From Alteromonas sp. KUL49 (GTDB taxonomy: Bacteria > Pseudomonadota > Gammaproteobacteria > Enterobacterales > Alteromonadaceae), in the NCBI RefSeq assembly GCF_006538345.1, contig NZ_BJKL01000001.1:672998-736997 (forward strand): a stretch of 64,000 bases of DNA, in the 5' to 3' direction. Positions 1 through 9,419 of this stretch are shown here, piece after piece. Within the stretch, counting starts at the first letter, position 1, and every line of letters begins with the position of its first letter. Position numbers and translations under genes: made by a program. The notes under the pieces were generated by a model that saw nothing but the letters and a program-made list of their open reading frames with translations, did not search any database and was not told the DNA's origin.

Positions 1-260
1 GAATCAAAAATAAAGCTGAATACGAGATGTCGCTCCCCTGAGTGGTCACGCCTGTAGCTTTAGGCTCACTATATTTTTGTGCTGTTTTAAATTTTTGTGA
101 AAGCGTTCATTTTCACAGCCTCCCTGATTGACACCTCTGGATATTCCAGCTAAACAATTATCTAACGCCACTGTGGTTAACAACACTCAGTGTTAGCACA
201 CGTTGTGTGACGTAATGCAAATTCTCAAAGATGATAATTAGGTGTGTTTTGGGGGTAACT

Positions 261-644
261 ATGGCCACACTTTCCAGAGATGCGCTGAAAAAGCGCCCGT
301 TTGCAGATCGTAAAAATTATCCGTATGGATTTTCCCGTTCTGGGGACTTTTCCATAATGGAAAGTAAAATGCTTCAAATGCATGGTAGTCTTATCGCAGC
401 ATTGGTCGATGGTGAGTTATCACCTGAAAACGAAGAAGAGATGAGCTATTTAGAGGCTGCATTGGGGCACCAACCGCCAAAAAACTCAGCGGAAAAGGCT
501 TGGGTTAAATATCAAACAAGAATCAATCGTCCCAAAACTGCCAGTATCTATGGCGCTAAAAATGGCTCTGCCGGTGACGATGATGACGATGCAACGATTA
601 CTGAAGACAGCGACGATATAGATATCGACATAGATGAAGATTAA
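261..644 (+). CDS. maoP: MaoP/YifE family protein (DUF413)
   Basis: A 127-residue protein of the DUF413 family, whose E. coli member MaoP (YifE) helps organise the Ori macrodomain of the chromosome. The family core is visible at about residues 10-95: KNYPYGFSRSGDFS, followed by an acidic helical stretch and VKYQTRINRPK. The C-terminal 25 residues are almost all Asp/Glu, like the acidic tail of E. coli MaoP. The ATG at 261 is preferred over an upstream in-frame start at 231 because GGGGGT lies just before it and the family begins near here. In E. coli the gene also neighbours an acetolactate synthase operon, as it does here. The function is inferred by homology. Confidence 0.87.
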   Translation: MATLSRDALKKRPFADRKNYPYGFSRSGDFSIMESKMLQMHGSLIAALVDGELSPENEEEMSYLEAALGHQPPKNSAEKAWVKYQTRINRPKTASIYGAKNGSAGDDDDDATITEDSDDIDIDIDED

Positions 645-703
645 GTTGTTAATCTCATGTGAATGGTTGTCCTAATTTTTGCTCAAAAAATAGATAAATC
701 GAA

Positions 704-741
704 ATATATATCCTAATTATAGTGAATATTGGGATATATAT
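704..741. promoter_or_regulatory. AT-rich inverted repeat upstream of ilvI
   Basis: ATATATATCC (704-713) and GGATATATAT (732-741) form a perfect 10-bp inverted repeat with an 18-base spacer in the maoP-ilvI gap. It has no T run, so it is not a typical terminator. It could be an operator; in E. coli ilvIH is controlled by Lrp, but no specific binding motif can be claimed here. Confidence 0.35.
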
Positions 742-848
742 CTCACTTTTGTGTGATTTGCTGTTTTATCTTCCTAATTCCTTGGTTATAGTCCGCACAT
801 CGTTGAGTTTTACTAGCAAACGTTAACCCTTATACAGGAGAAAGCACT

Positions 849-2567
849 GTGAAAATGATGTCGGGCGCGGCCATGGTGGTTGAAGCGCTAAAAGATGTAG
901 GAGTGACTCATGTGTTCGGTTACCCGGGTGGTGCCGTATTAGACATTTATGACGCGTTATTTGCGCAAGATGATGTCAAACACGTCCTCGTACGTCATGA
1001 ACAGGCGGCTGCCCACATGGCAGATGGTTATGCTCGTTCAACAGGAAAAACCGGCACAGTGCTCGTCACCTCAGGCCCTGGAGCAACCAATACCATTACT
1101 GGTATCGCTACAGCGTACATGGACTCTATCCCCATGGTGGTTCTGTCTGGTCAGGTTCCTTCAAAGCACATTGGTGAAGATGCGTTCCAAGAAACAGACA
1201 TGGTTGGGTGTTCACGCCCTATCGTTAAGCACAGCTTTTTGGTAAAACGCGCGGTAGATATCCCAGAAGCTATTGCAAAAGCCTATTACATTGCTAATAC
1301 AGGTCGCCCAGGTCCAGTGGTTGTAGATTTACCGAAAGACCTCGTTAACGTGGCTGAAGAGCACCCTTATGTGTTCCCCACTGATGTAACCATGCGTTCT
1401 TACAACCCAACGGAAAAAGGCCATCCGAAGCAAATCAAAAAAGCCGTTGCTTCACTGCTGAAAGCGGAACGCCCTGTACTTTACGTAGGTGGTGGTGCAG
1501 TGGCGTGTGAAGCGTCAGCAAAAGTTATTGAACTGGCCGAGAAAATGAACACGCCGGTCACCTGTACCCTAATGGGCCTTGGTGCTTTCCCTGGCACCCA
1601 CGACCAATTCGTTGGAATGTTGGGAATGCACGGTACGTTAGAAGCGAATAAGACCATGCACAATGCCGATTGCATTGTTGCCCTTGGCGCTCGCTTTGAC
1701 GACCGCGTCACAAATAATGTTGATAAGTTCTGCCCTCATGCAGACATTATCCACGTAGATATCGACCCTGCTTCTATCTCTAAAACGGTAAATGCACATA
1801 TTCCAGTGGTGGGTTCGGTAGATAAAGTACTAGACCAAATTTTGGAACTCGTAAATGAAGCTGACCTATCTGAGCAAACCACTAAGTTGGCCGACTGGTG
1901 GCAGCAGATCAACCAATGGCGCACACGTCAGTGCTTGAACTACGACCAAGGCGACACAGTCATTAAGCCCCAGCGTGTTATTGAAGCCTTGTACAAGCAC
2001 ACCAATGGTGAAGCGTATGTAAGCTCTGATGTTGGTCAACACCAAATGTTTGCAGCTTTGTATTACCCTTATGCTAAACCACGTCAATGGATCAATTCGG
2101 GTGGCTTAGGCACGATGGGCTTTGGATTACCAGCAGCCATGGGCGTACAGTTTGCTCATCCAGATGCTACCTCAGTTGTGGTTACTGGCGATGGTAGTAT
2201 TCAGATGAATATTCAAGAGTTGTCTACCTGTTTACAGTACAACTTGCCGGTAAAAATTATTTCATTGAACAACCGTGCATTAGGTATGGTTCGTCAATGG
2301 CAAGACATGATCTACAAAGGCCGTCACTCTCACTCTTATATGGATTCAATGCCCGATTTTGTGAAGTTGGCCGAAGCCTATGGTCATGTTGGTATTAAGG
2401 TAGATAGCTTAGACGAGCTAGATGCCGCAATGGAGAAGTGTTTCAGTTATAAAGATCGCTTAGTGTTCATGGACATTGCAGTTGACCAAAACGAACACGT
2501 ATACCCTATGCAGATTAAGTTTGGTGCTATGGATGACATGCGCCTAAGCAAGACGGAGCGAACCTAA
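849..2567 (+). CDS. ilvI: Acetolactate synthase large subunit
   Basis: Catalytic subunit of acetohydroxyacid synthase, which condenses two pyruvates, or pyruvate with 2-ketobutyrate, in the first common step of valine, leucine and isoleucine synthesis. The 572 residues carry the usual three domains. Glu51 in [13 protein letters not shown] is the catalytic glutamate that activates thiamine diphosphate, and the cofactor motif runs from GDGS at 447 to NN at 474-475. The sequence follows E. coli IlvI closely, down to the same SKTERT C-terminus. The start is a GTG with AGGAG about ten bases upstream. Its stop overlaps the ilvH start (TAATG), so the two subunits are probably translationally coupled. 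Cytoplasmic; probably feedback-inhibited through the small subunit. Confidence 0.97.
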   Translation: MKMMSGAAMVVEALKDVGVTHVFGYPGGAVLDIYDALFAQDDVKHVLVRHEQAAAHMADGYARSTGKTGTVLVTSGPGATNTITGIATAYMDSIPMVVLSGQVPSKHIGEDAFQETDMVGCSRPIVKHSFLVKRAVDIPEAIAKAYYIANTGRPGPVVVDLPKDLVNVAEEHPYVFPTDVTMRSYNPTEKGHPKQIKKAVASLLKAERPVLYVGGGAVACEASAKVIELAEKMNTPVTCTLMGLGAFPGTHDQFVGMLGMHGTLEANKTMHNADCIVALGARFDDRVTNNVDKFCPHADIIHVDIDPASISKTVNAHIPVVGSVDKVLDQILELVNEADLSEQTTKLADWWQQINQWRTRQCLNYDQGDTVIKPQRVIEALYKHTNGEAYVSSDVGQHQMFAALYYPYAKPRQWINSGGLGTMGFGLPAAMGVQFAHPDATSVVVTGDGSIQMNIQELSTCLQYNLPVKIISLNNRALGMVRQWQDMIYKGRHSHSYMDSMPDFVKLAEAYGHVGIKVDSLDELDAAMEKCFSYKDRLVFMDIAVDQNEHVYPMQIKFGAMDDMRLSKTERT

Positions 2568-3064
2568 TGAAACGCATTATCTCAGTACTCATGGAAAACG
2601 CCCCTGGGGCATTGTCACGTATCATTGGTGTATTTTCTCAACGTGGCTACAACGTAGACTCCTTGTGTGTTGCACCCACTGATGACGAAAGCTTGTCACG
2701 CCTGACTATCATTACTCATGGCGACGACAAAGTTATCGAGCAAATCACTAAGCAAGTGAACAAGCTTATTGACGTGTTAAAGGTGGTGGACCTCACCGAA
2801 AACGCGCATATCGAGCGGGAGCTCATGCTCATTAAAGTAGCTACTCGCTCTGAGTCAGTACGCGCAGAAGTGAAGCGTAACAGTGACATTTTCCGCGGCT
2901 GTATTTTGGACGTCAATGCGTCTAACTACACCATTGAAATTACTGGTACATCAGACAAACTAGATGCGTTTGCAGCAACCATGGCACAATGTGCCGAGAT
3001 CATCGAATCTTCACGTACCGGTGTTTGTGGCTTAGCTCGTGGTGAGCGAGCGCTTCGTCCGTAG
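2567..3064 (+). CDS. ilvH: Acetolactate synthase regulatory small subunit
   Basis: Regulatory subunit of acetohydroxyacid synthase, 165 residues, the normal length for IlvH. Residues 1-75 are an ACT domain ([19 protein letters not shown]), the site that binds valine in the family and transmits feedback inhibition. The C-terminal half, with KRNSDIFRGCILDV, stabilises and activates the catalytic subunit. The ATG overlaps the ilvI stop codon. A hairpin element of the dispersed family starts nine bases after the stop and probably lies in the 3' end of the operon transcript. The next gene on the right converges on this one. Confidence 0.97.
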   Translation: MKRIISVLMENAPGALSRIIGVFSQRGYNVDSLCVAPTDDESLSRLTIITHGDDKVIEQITKQVNKLIDVLKVVDLTENAHIERELMLIKVATRSESVRAEVKRNSDIFRGCILDVNASNYTIEITGTSDKLDAFAATMAQCAEIIESSRTGVCGLARGERALRP

Positions 3065-3073
3065 TGTGAAACA

Positions 3074-3161
3074 CAATGTACTTTTTACCACACGCCGAAA
3101 TCCCATCCATGGGGGCTCGGCTGCGGCTTCCCTGCCGCAGACGGTGGTAAAAAGTACATTG
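3074..3161 (+). repeat. Dispersed hairpin element, copy 1
   Basis: An 88-bp element between the convergent ilvH and iadA. The outer arms (3074-3091 and 3144-3161) pair perfectly over 18 bp and include the shared CTTTTTAC / GTAAAAAG motif. The interior has two further stems: GCCGA (3094-3098) with TCGGC (3117-3121) around CCCATCCATGGG, and CTGCGGC with GCCGCAG (3121-3140). The predicted shape is a three-way junction. Related copies lie at 32642-32747 and 37074-37171. There is no T run after the stem, so simple intrinsic termination is not obvious. A spurious antisense reading frame through it gives an RSRAPMDG peptide. Confidence 0.8.
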
Positions 3162-3328
3162 CATTCCCCCTTTCATCACAACCTTTGTTAACAATCGTTT
3201 TGGTCCTAGCCAGAGTATCGCGTAAACCGTTGAAAATAATCTTGTGACAAGCCAAATTCTAGTGATTACTCAATAGTGATAAAGTCCGAGAAGCTGCTGA
3301 TAGCTATGCTAAGTGACTGTGAACTTGG

Positions 3329-4501
3329 TCAAAGATCCTCAAAGGTACCTTTTACTAGTGCTACACCCTCTTGAGTCATATGTTGACCTTTGGCGAATAC
3401 ATGGTGAATATCGAAAGTCGTAGCGTCGAAAAGTACAATATCTGCATCACTTCCCGCAACGAGTCGCCCTTTTGTAGGGAGCTTTAAGATGTCGGCCGGA
3501 CTGGTGGACACGGTGCGGATCGCCTGCTCCATGCTAACCCCAGAGGTTGATGCAAGCGTACTAAATGCGTCAAACAAACTGGCGACTTTACCTACCTCTA
3601 AACCAATTAAATGACCTTGGTTGTCAAAAACTGGCAGACTTGCGTTTCCGTCCGAACTCATGGTGAGTTGAGCGGCACTAATACCTTGTTGTAAACACCA
3701 CGCAATGGCATCTGCTGCAGGGATCTCTCCATCGGCAATAAACTGAGCATTTGTGCTGGTGGTCATATCAATATACCCCCCCCGTTGCGCCCACGCCTTG
3801 CCTGCCTCAAGTAACGACTGATTGCGGTTAATGTGAGTAGGGTAAAACTGATGAGCAGGAATATCAGACTCATCAACAACACGATGAAGCATTTGTAATT
3901 TTTCTTCGCTGTCGCCAGTATGAATACTTACAATGCCTTTTTTGTTCGACAACATTCCCCCCACTCTTGCTTCGGCTGCCACTTTAGCGAGCTCGTTGAC
4001 GGTGGGTTGAGAAGAGCGGTGATCCGCAATAGCCACTTCACCAATCCCAATGATGGGATCAATCAGCATGATGTCTTTAGTCACGCTACCCGTAATAGTA
4101 GGAGGAGGAAGGTGATAGGAGCCTGTGTAACAGTACGCTGATATACCCTCGTAGTTAAGCGCCTTCGCTTTGGCGACAAGTTCTTCTAGGGAGCGGGTGG
4201 TAGCGTCGGTGCCCAATGCGCCGATCACAGTAGTTACACCGTGTAAACTGGCTTCGGTTAACTGCATTTCAGGTGTACGCGTGTGAAAACCACCTTCACC
4301 GCCGCCGCCAGTGATATGCACGAGAGAGTCAACCAATCCTGGCATTGCCGCTAGCCCTTGGCCATCGATAATACGCACTGCATCACTACTCAGGTGAATA
4401 GCAGGCGCAATCGCGGCAATTTTATCATTTGCAATGAGGATGTCGTTCATCCCAAGGTGCGTGGGGCTATATACATTTACATTGCGAAGAAGCGTTATCA
4501 T
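3329..4501 (-). CDS. iadA: Isoaspartyl dipeptidase (IadA family)
   Basis: Metallo-amidohydrolase of peptidase family M38, 390 residues, expected to cleave beta-aspartyl dipeptides. It aligns by eye along its full length with E. coli IadA (GGGGEGG, TRTPE, ITGSV, DHRSS, PTHINRN, SSDGN). His62, His194, His223 and Asp284 match the metal or catalytic residues. Two positions differ: the first His of the HxH motif is Leu60, and the site of the carboxylated lysine appears to hold Glu155. This may mark a subfamily or a changed metal site. It directly follows the permease gene (its ATG abuts that stop). With the divergent cyanophycinase, the likely substrate is beta-Asp-Arg, giving aspartate and arginine. 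The substrate is inferred. Confidence 0.85.
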   Translation of the reverse strand: MITLLRNVNVYSPTHLGMNDILIANDKIAAIAPAIHLSSDAVRIIDGQGLAAMPGLVDSLVHITGGGGEGGFHTRTPEMQLTEASLHGVTTVIGALGTDATTRSLEELVAKAKALNYEGISAYCYTGSYHLPPPTITGSVTKDIMLIDPIIGIGEVAIADHRSSQPTVNELAKVAAEARVGGMLSNKKGIVSIHTGDSEEKLQMLHRVVDESDIPAHQFYPTHINRNQSLLEAGKAWAQRGGYIDMTTSTNAQFIADGEIPAADAIAWCLQQGISAAQLTMSSDGNASLPVFDNQGHLIGLEVGKVASLFDAFSTLASTSGVSMEQAIRTVSTSPADILKLPTKGRLVAGSDADIVLFDATTFDIHHVFAKGQHMTQEGVALVKGTFEDL

Positions 4502-5950
4502 TTATGCGTAACCTATAACTACAGCAATCATAATAGCCGCAGAGGCTAAAACGAAAAGCGCTAAAACAAATTTCCAGATAAATCTGAACCATACTAGCCA
4601 TTCTACCTTAGCCACGCCAAGACAACCTATTAAAGAGGCTGATGTAGGAATAATAAGATTCGTTAAACCATCACCAAGTTGAAATGCCAGTACCGATACC
4701 TGACGGGTAATGCCTACCAAATCGGCTAATGGTGCCATTAGGGGCATAGTTATCGCAGCTTGACCTGAACCAGAGGCTACAAAGAAATTAAAAACGCCTT
4801 GGAACACCAGCATAAGCAGTGCGCTTACTAGAGCGCCAGTCTCGGACAACCCCGACGCGGTAACGTGTAAAATGGTATTGAGTACAGACGGTGATGTAAC
4901 GTCATCACCACCGAGAATAAGTACAATACCTTTCGCCATACCCACAATGAGGGCTGCAGGCAGTAAGGCTCTTGCGCCATCAACAAAAGCATCACTCACA
5001 TCGTTGGCTCGCATTCTGCCGCCAACACAAGCGACAATACCAATAGCGATACCCATAGTAAAAAATTGCGAGGCAATCTGCGGAATATAGTAAGCATGAA
5101 CCATGACTCCCCAAATGACCCAAACAATCGCTGCAGTAAATAGCAGCAAGATGACTTTATCTAAACCACTGAAATTGGTCTCGGTATCGATCTCATTCGG
5201 AGTAACAGTGGAGGGAGCTCGTTTGATTTTTTTCGCATACTGAAGGGTAAATAGCAATCCAAATACCGTAAATACCAACCACATCAACATTCTGAATTCA
5301 TGTCCAGAGAGCAAAGGAACGTCGGCAATACCCTGTGCGATAGCTACTGAAAAAGGGTTCATCCAACTGGTGGCAAAGCCAATTTGGGTAGCAACATAAG
5401 TGATGAGGACCGCAGTGATGCCGTCGTAGCCCAGGGCGACTACCAACGGCACCAATACGATACAAAACGCGATGGCTTCCTCGCCCATACCGAAAACAGC
5501 ACCACCGAGGGAAAACAATATAAAAATGAGGGGGATTAACAGGTTATCTGCATTTTTAAAACGAGATATCAGCGCCATAATTCCGTTGTTAATAGCACCC
5601 GTTTGCATAACGATGCCAAAGGCGCCACCCACAATGAGAATAAAGGCAACAACACCAACCGCAGATCCCCATTTATCTCCCGATACCATACCGTCAAAAG
5701 CATAGTTAAGCACACCCGTGGTATTACCTGAATCGTCGAATAAGGTAATAGAGGCAGAAGTGTCTTCAACATAGGTAAACGAATCTGCATCGACGACTAA
5801 ACGGGTGTCACCATTTGCCAACGTTTTCTCTGTCTGTGCGAATTTACCCGGTGTCACTATGGCAGCTAGGCATCCAGCAACAATAATAACAAAGAATAAA
5901 ATGACGAGAGCATCTGGCATCTTGACGGGTTGAGTAGACGGTGAGGACAC
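4502..5950 (-). CDS. yfcC: YfcC/DcuC-family permease
   Basis: Inner-membrane transporter of the YfcC group within the DcuC/C4-dicarboxylate carrier superfamily, 482 residues with about a dozen hydrophobic segments. A lumenal or periplasmic-type insert lies after the first helix (about residues 30-80). The segment with GMGEEAIAFC and the glycine-rich second half (FVASGSGQAAITMPL) are typical of the family. Family members are annotated as arginine/ornithine-type or dicarboxylate carriers, so the substrate cannot be read from sequence. Context, between a TonB receptor and an isoaspartyl dipeptidase, suggests uptake of a beta-aspartyl dipeptide. It lies 70 bases downstream of the receptor gene, probably in the same transcript. 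Confidence 0.82.
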   Translation of the reverse strand: MSSPSTQPVKMPDALVILFFVIIVAGCLAAIVTPGKFAQTEKTLANGDTRLVVDADSFTYVEDTSASITLFDDSGNTTGVLNYAFDGMVSGDKWGSAVGVVAFILIVGGAFGIVMQTGAINNGIMALISRFKNADNLLIPLIFILFSLGGAVFGMGEEAIAFCIVLVPLVVALGYDGITAVLITYVATQIGFATSWMNPFSVAIAQGIADVPLLSGHEFRMLMWLVFTVFGLLFTLQYAKKIKRAPSTVTPNEIDTETNFSGLDKVILLLFTAAIVWVIWGVMVHAYYIPQIASQFFTMGIAIGIVACVGGRMRANDVSDAFVDGARALLPAALIVGMAKGIVLILGGDDVTSPSVLNTILHVTASGLSETGALVSALLMLVFQGVFNFFVASGSGQAAITMPLMAPLADLVGITRQVSVLAFQLGDGLTNLIIPTSASLIGCLGVAKVEWLVWFRFIWKFVLALFVLASAAIMIAVVIGYA

Positions 5951-6020
5951 GAGATTCTCCTACAGTTTTTGATGTTAGAACAAGGAGTTGCTAGGGCCTA
6001 CTGACCCTAGCTTATGAGGC

Positions 6021-8975
6021 TTACTTAAAATAGTAGCTCAAAGATACACTGTATGTCGTGCCATAAGGGTCGTGATTGTAGGCATCAAACCCTCTTGCAG
6101 AGCCATAGGCAACGGGAGCATCTTCGTCAAAAAGATTATCAAGGGTAAAGCGAAGATCCATATTCTCGAAGTAGTATCCTGCACTCAGTGTCACTGTGGT
6201 CCAGCTCTCTACGTCTCGGTTCCCATCTGCATCTAATACACCTAGCGCTTCAACTTCGTCAAACTCGCGATTGCGTAATCGAATGATGTCGTCTTGATAA
6301 CTGCCCGTGTAATAAACGTAGGCACCAGCATACCAATCATCAGTGACGTAGAAGATCTCTGCGCTAGCCACGGTCTCTGGATACCTGAAAGTACCCGCAA
6401 GTTCCTCGATTTCATCAGAGCCCGGTTTGTTGCGATCGTAACTCAAGTAATGAGTACCAGAGAATCCAAGTTCGATGGTGCCTTTACTCAGTTCAATATC
6501 TTGAATGATACGCCAGTCAACACCCGACAGTTCCTGTGTACCAGTGTTTTCTAGTTGTAGGATATGGTCGCGGTAAAGTGGTAACTCGTAAAAGCGGGGA
6601 TCGTCAAAAGCTATCCATGCATCTAGGATCTCCGTTAAATTAGCACCGTCTTCTTCAATGGTTAGGCCACTGTCATCGGTAACCAGACATAAGTCTGGAT
6701 CATAAGAAATACCGGTTTGACCTTCAGGTACGATTCCGCAATGGCGCAGTGATGCGTCATTAATGGCTGCTGCTAATACACCTGTCATGTTGGTATCAAC
6801 AATATCTTCGTGGTCAAATTGCCAGTAGTCGATAGTGATGTGGGTTTTCTCGGTAGGGCTGTAGGCTAATCCAATACTCAACGCTTCGGATTCTTCTGCT
6901 TTTAAACTAGCGTTACCCAGTTCAAGCACGTTGTTGCCTCTGACGCTACCTTGGCCTTCACAATACAAATCAGCCACAGCTTGGTTAGCTGAACAATCAA
7001 ACGAAGCACGCGTGGTTCTTAGTTTTACGCCTGCTTGTGTTAACGATGGTGCTCTAAAGGCTGTAGACCAGGCGCCGCGAAGAATAAGGTCATCGACAGG
7101 GCGGAAAACTACGCCAATTTTAGGGTTGAACGTGCTGCCGAAATCGTTGTAGTCATCAAAGCGTCCCGCAAGGCTAACATCGAGCTTTTCGCTAACAGGA
7201 ACGAATAACTCAACAAATGCGCCAAATTGATTTCTATCTGCTGCTGATAAGCTAGATCCAAAGCCAAACACGTCCACTAAGTAATCATTACTTGCCTGTG
7301 CCTGCGCGTTAAGTGACGGTGTATCGGTGATTTCTTCCCGTCGGAATTCGACACCCGCTGCCATCATAATAGCTTCATCGCCCCACTGCATAAGCTCGCC
7401 GTTAACTTTAGCGTCTAGGGCAAACACCTCACTGGTCCCATCTCGGGTTGGCACTTCTTGGGTTAAAGCCAAAATTTGATCATTTGCAGTTACACCCACT
7501 GCGAAAGGGTTGTATGCGTTAACGAGGGAACCACTTCCACAGGTTAATACATCAGAATCGTAGTCATAGTCAGCGATACTTCCATCGCTGCACAGCTCAC
7601 CATGTACTGCAGCAGTGTATTTATAACGATTGTAGATCCCCGCTACTGCTTCTTGTGAGGATTCACTGTTCGAGTATGTCACACCAGCTTCCCATTCCCA
7701 GTCGTTGAATTCACCTTGAAGCACTGAGACTAAGCGATAAGCTGTGGTATCGATTTCAATGGTTCGCGGTGTTGAAAAGCGAGCATCGTATTGGAATCCG
7801 TATAAATCCTGTCCTGCAAACGATGTGAATGGGTCTATATACATGTTATCGAGCAATGCATTTCGCGTAGTATCATCAAAAACGTCTAATGCTGTCTCTG
7901 GAACCCATGGACCCTCGCTATCATCCACTTGATTGATGGGGGCTGGAGAAGAAAATGAGGTCGACTTATTGTGAGAGACTAAAAGTTCAGTTCTCCATGT
8001 TAAGTCATTAATCTCTTGAGTATAGGTGACACCACCAGAATACGCTGTGAGCGGAGTTTCAAAGTAATCGTCTTCGTTACCGTAGTAGGCACAAATTTCC
8101 TCACCAAACTCTGTCGTCACTAATGGACTCGCACAATTGGGTGCGCCAATTTCATTGCCGTCACGTGCGGCAAAATAGTAGATGTTCGGCGTGTTTTTAG
8201 GTAAGTAAGAGTAGCTACTGGTGAGCAAAGGATCACGAGTTTGCGAGAAGTCTGTCGCTCGCGCGTCGTTGCGGTCGTAGTAATCTAGGTATGCCGTAAC
8301 ATTACTGTTATCAAAGCTTTTTCCCCACAGTACTTGAAAGTTTGTCGCACCGTGGTCATGGCTATTGGTTGTGTTTTCATAACGACCGTTGAGTTCTAGC
8401 CCTTCGTAGTTGTCTTTCAAAATATAATTGATGACACCGGCGACTGCGTCAGCACCATAAATTGCTGAAGCACCTGTCGCTAATATCTCTACACGCTCTA
8501 CCGCAGAGGCTGGAATACTATTAACGTCGACGAAGTTCTCGGTGCCCGCTGCAAAAGAACTTGCTGCGATACGACGCCCATTCACCAAAGTCAGTGTTGC
8601 TGATGGACCAATACCCCGTAATGAAGCCGCGGCTTGACCTGCCGGTGTGGAGGTAGATGTTGCGCCGCTTTGCGTAGTATCAAAAGACCCAAGGCCACCA
8701 CGCGTTTGGCTTACGGTACGCATCAGGTCTGAAATGGTAGAAGCGCCTGTTTTTGCAATGTCCTCAGCCGTGAGTACGGTCAGAGGCTGCGCGCCTTCCA
8801 TATCTACACCACGGATATTAGTACCCGTGACTTGAATGCGTTCGACGGTTTCGGTGGTCTCGTCTGAAATAGCGTCTTGTGCGTAAGCGGCTGCAAAGGA
8901 TAAAGGGTTTAACGACAATACGACAGCACTTCCTAATGCGCCGCCAATGGTCTTGGAGATAGCAGATAGTTTCAT
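6021..8975 (-). CDS. TonB-dependent outer-membrane receptor
   Basis: Outer-membrane active transporter of 984 residues. The order is signal peptide (about 1-32, ending AAAYAQDA), a short ERIQVTGTNIRG segment, plug domain (about 50-180; SLRGIGPSATLTLVNGRR and GASAIYGADAVAGVINY) and a long beta-barrel ending in an aromatic strand (YSVSLSYYFK), as required for barrel assembly. The ATG at 8975 is chosen because GAGGAAAATCC precedes it; an upstream in-frame start lacks this. It heads the receptor-permease-dipeptidase set, so its cargo is probably a peptide, perhaps beta-Asp-Arg or cyanophycin fragments, and not an iron chelate. The cargo is inference from context. Confidence 0.92.
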   Translation of the reverse strand: MKLSAISKTIGGALGSAVVLSLNPLSFAAAYAQDAISDETTETVERIQVTGTNIRGVDMEGAQPLTVLTAEDIAKTGASTISDLMRTVSQTRGGLGSFDTTQSGATSTSTPAGQAAASLRGIGPSATLTLVNGRRIAASSFAAGTENFVDVNSIPASAVERVEILATGASAIYGADAVAGVINYILKDNYEGLELNGRYENTTNSHDHGATNFQVLWGKSFDNSNVTAYLDYYDRNDARATDFSQTRDPLLTSSYSYLPKNTPNIYYFAARDGNEIGAPNCASPLVTTEFGEEICAYYGNEDDYFETPLTAYSGGVTYTQEINDLTWRTELLVSHNKSTSFSSPAPINQVDDSEGPWVPETALDVFDDTTRNALLDNMYIDPFTSFAGQDLYGFQYDARFSTPRTIEIDTTAYRLVSVLQGEFNDWEWEAGVTYSNSESSQEAVAGIYNRYKYTAAVHGELCSDGSIADYDYDSDVLTCGSGSLVNAYNPFAVGVTANDQILALTQEVPTRDGTSEVFALDAKVNGELMQWGDEAIMMAAGVEFRREEITDTPSLNAQAQASNDYLVDVFGFGSSLSAADRNQFGAFVELFVPVSEKLDVSLAGRFDDYNDFGSTFNPKIGVVFRPVDDLILRGAWSTAFRAPSLTQAGVKLRTTRASFDCSANQAVADLYCEGQGSVRGNNVLELGNASLKAEESEALSIGLAYSPTEKTHITIDYWQFDHEDIVDTNMTGVLAAAINDASLRHCGIVPEGQTGISYDPDLCLVTDDSGLTIEEDGANLTEILDAWIAFDDPRFYELPLYRDHILQLENTGTQELSGVDWRIIQDIELSKGTIELGFSGTHYLSYDRNKPGSDEIEELAGTFRYPETVASAEIFYVTDDWYAGAYVYYTGSYQDDIIRLRNREFDEVEALGVLDADGNRDVESWTTVTLSAGYYFENMDLRFTLDNLFDEDAPVAYGSARGFDAYNHDPYGTTYSVSLSYYFK

Positions 8976-9056
8976 TGGATTTTCCTCAACACGCAAACGG
9001 TCTAATGCCGCTTTAGCGCGATATAAACACTCGTTGTAATTTTTAGATGTAATTAA

Positions 9057-9180
9057 GGTGCTGCATGAGACGCAGCAGAGTTCGCTCCACGGACGTGGAG
9101 GAATCTGGGGCTATTCGTCGAACCACTCCGACAAATAGAAAGTTTGATAGCAATAGGCGCCAAAATTGGCGGCTTTTTTA
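9057..9180 (+). ncRNA. Candidate structured RNA ending in an intrinsic terminator
   Basis: Four hairpins follow each other on the plus strand in the gap between the receptor and the cyanophycinase. They are TGCTGC/GCAGCA (9059-9077), CTCCAC/GTGGAG (9085-9100), CTATTcGTCG/CGACaAATAG with one internal mismatch (9111-9138), and CGCCA/TGGCG followed by six T (9158-9179). The last is a terminator-like hairpin. No gene on this strand precedes it, so it could end a small RNA or be an attenuated leader of the peptidase gene. It was compared by eye with guanidine (ykkC-type) riboswitches and does not fit them. No known RNA family is recognised. Confidence 0.45.
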
Positions 9181-9260
9181 TGCATCGTTTATTCCGAGGT
9201 ATGCGACAATTTATGCATTTTGCCGCTGAGTAAAAAATGAAACTAGCCATTAAAAGGCTG

Positions 9261-9289
9261 TTGACATGTTTTTAGTGTTACCACTAGTT
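9261..9289 (+). promoter_or_regulatory. Possible promoter of the cyanophycinase gene
   Basis: A perfect -35 hexamer TTGACA (9261-9266) is followed 17 bases later by CTAGTT (9284-9289), a weak -10. Transcription from here would start downstream of the 9057-9180 hairpin cluster, which would make that RNA separate from the peptidase message. Confidence 0.35.
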
Positions 9290-9419
9290 TCGTAAGAAGT
9301 CAATCTCAATGCCTGGGTGAAATTTAACCTCATGTTACTTTTTTTAATACGTCTTTTTGAAGAAATAGCCCCCTTGTTTTTAATGCCTAAAAAATTAAAA
9401 AATATTATTTTACAGTGCT

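Noticed and set aside
3074..3161. MITE or insertion sequence for the hairpin family
   Set aside because: Mobile elements keep their terminal repeats and duplicate the target directly; here the outermost arms differ between copies yet pair within each copy, and no direct duplication was seen.
3000..3194. Antisense frames with RSRAPMDG peptides (here and at 32571-32774) as a protein family
   Set aside because: The similarity comes only from the hairpin element they cross; upstream and downstream parts are unrelated and there are no ribosome sites.
9059..9138. Guanidine (mini-ykkC) riboswitch
   Set aside because: GGACG occurs in the second hairpin, but the loop after folding is GGAC, not the ACGR loop required in both hairpins.
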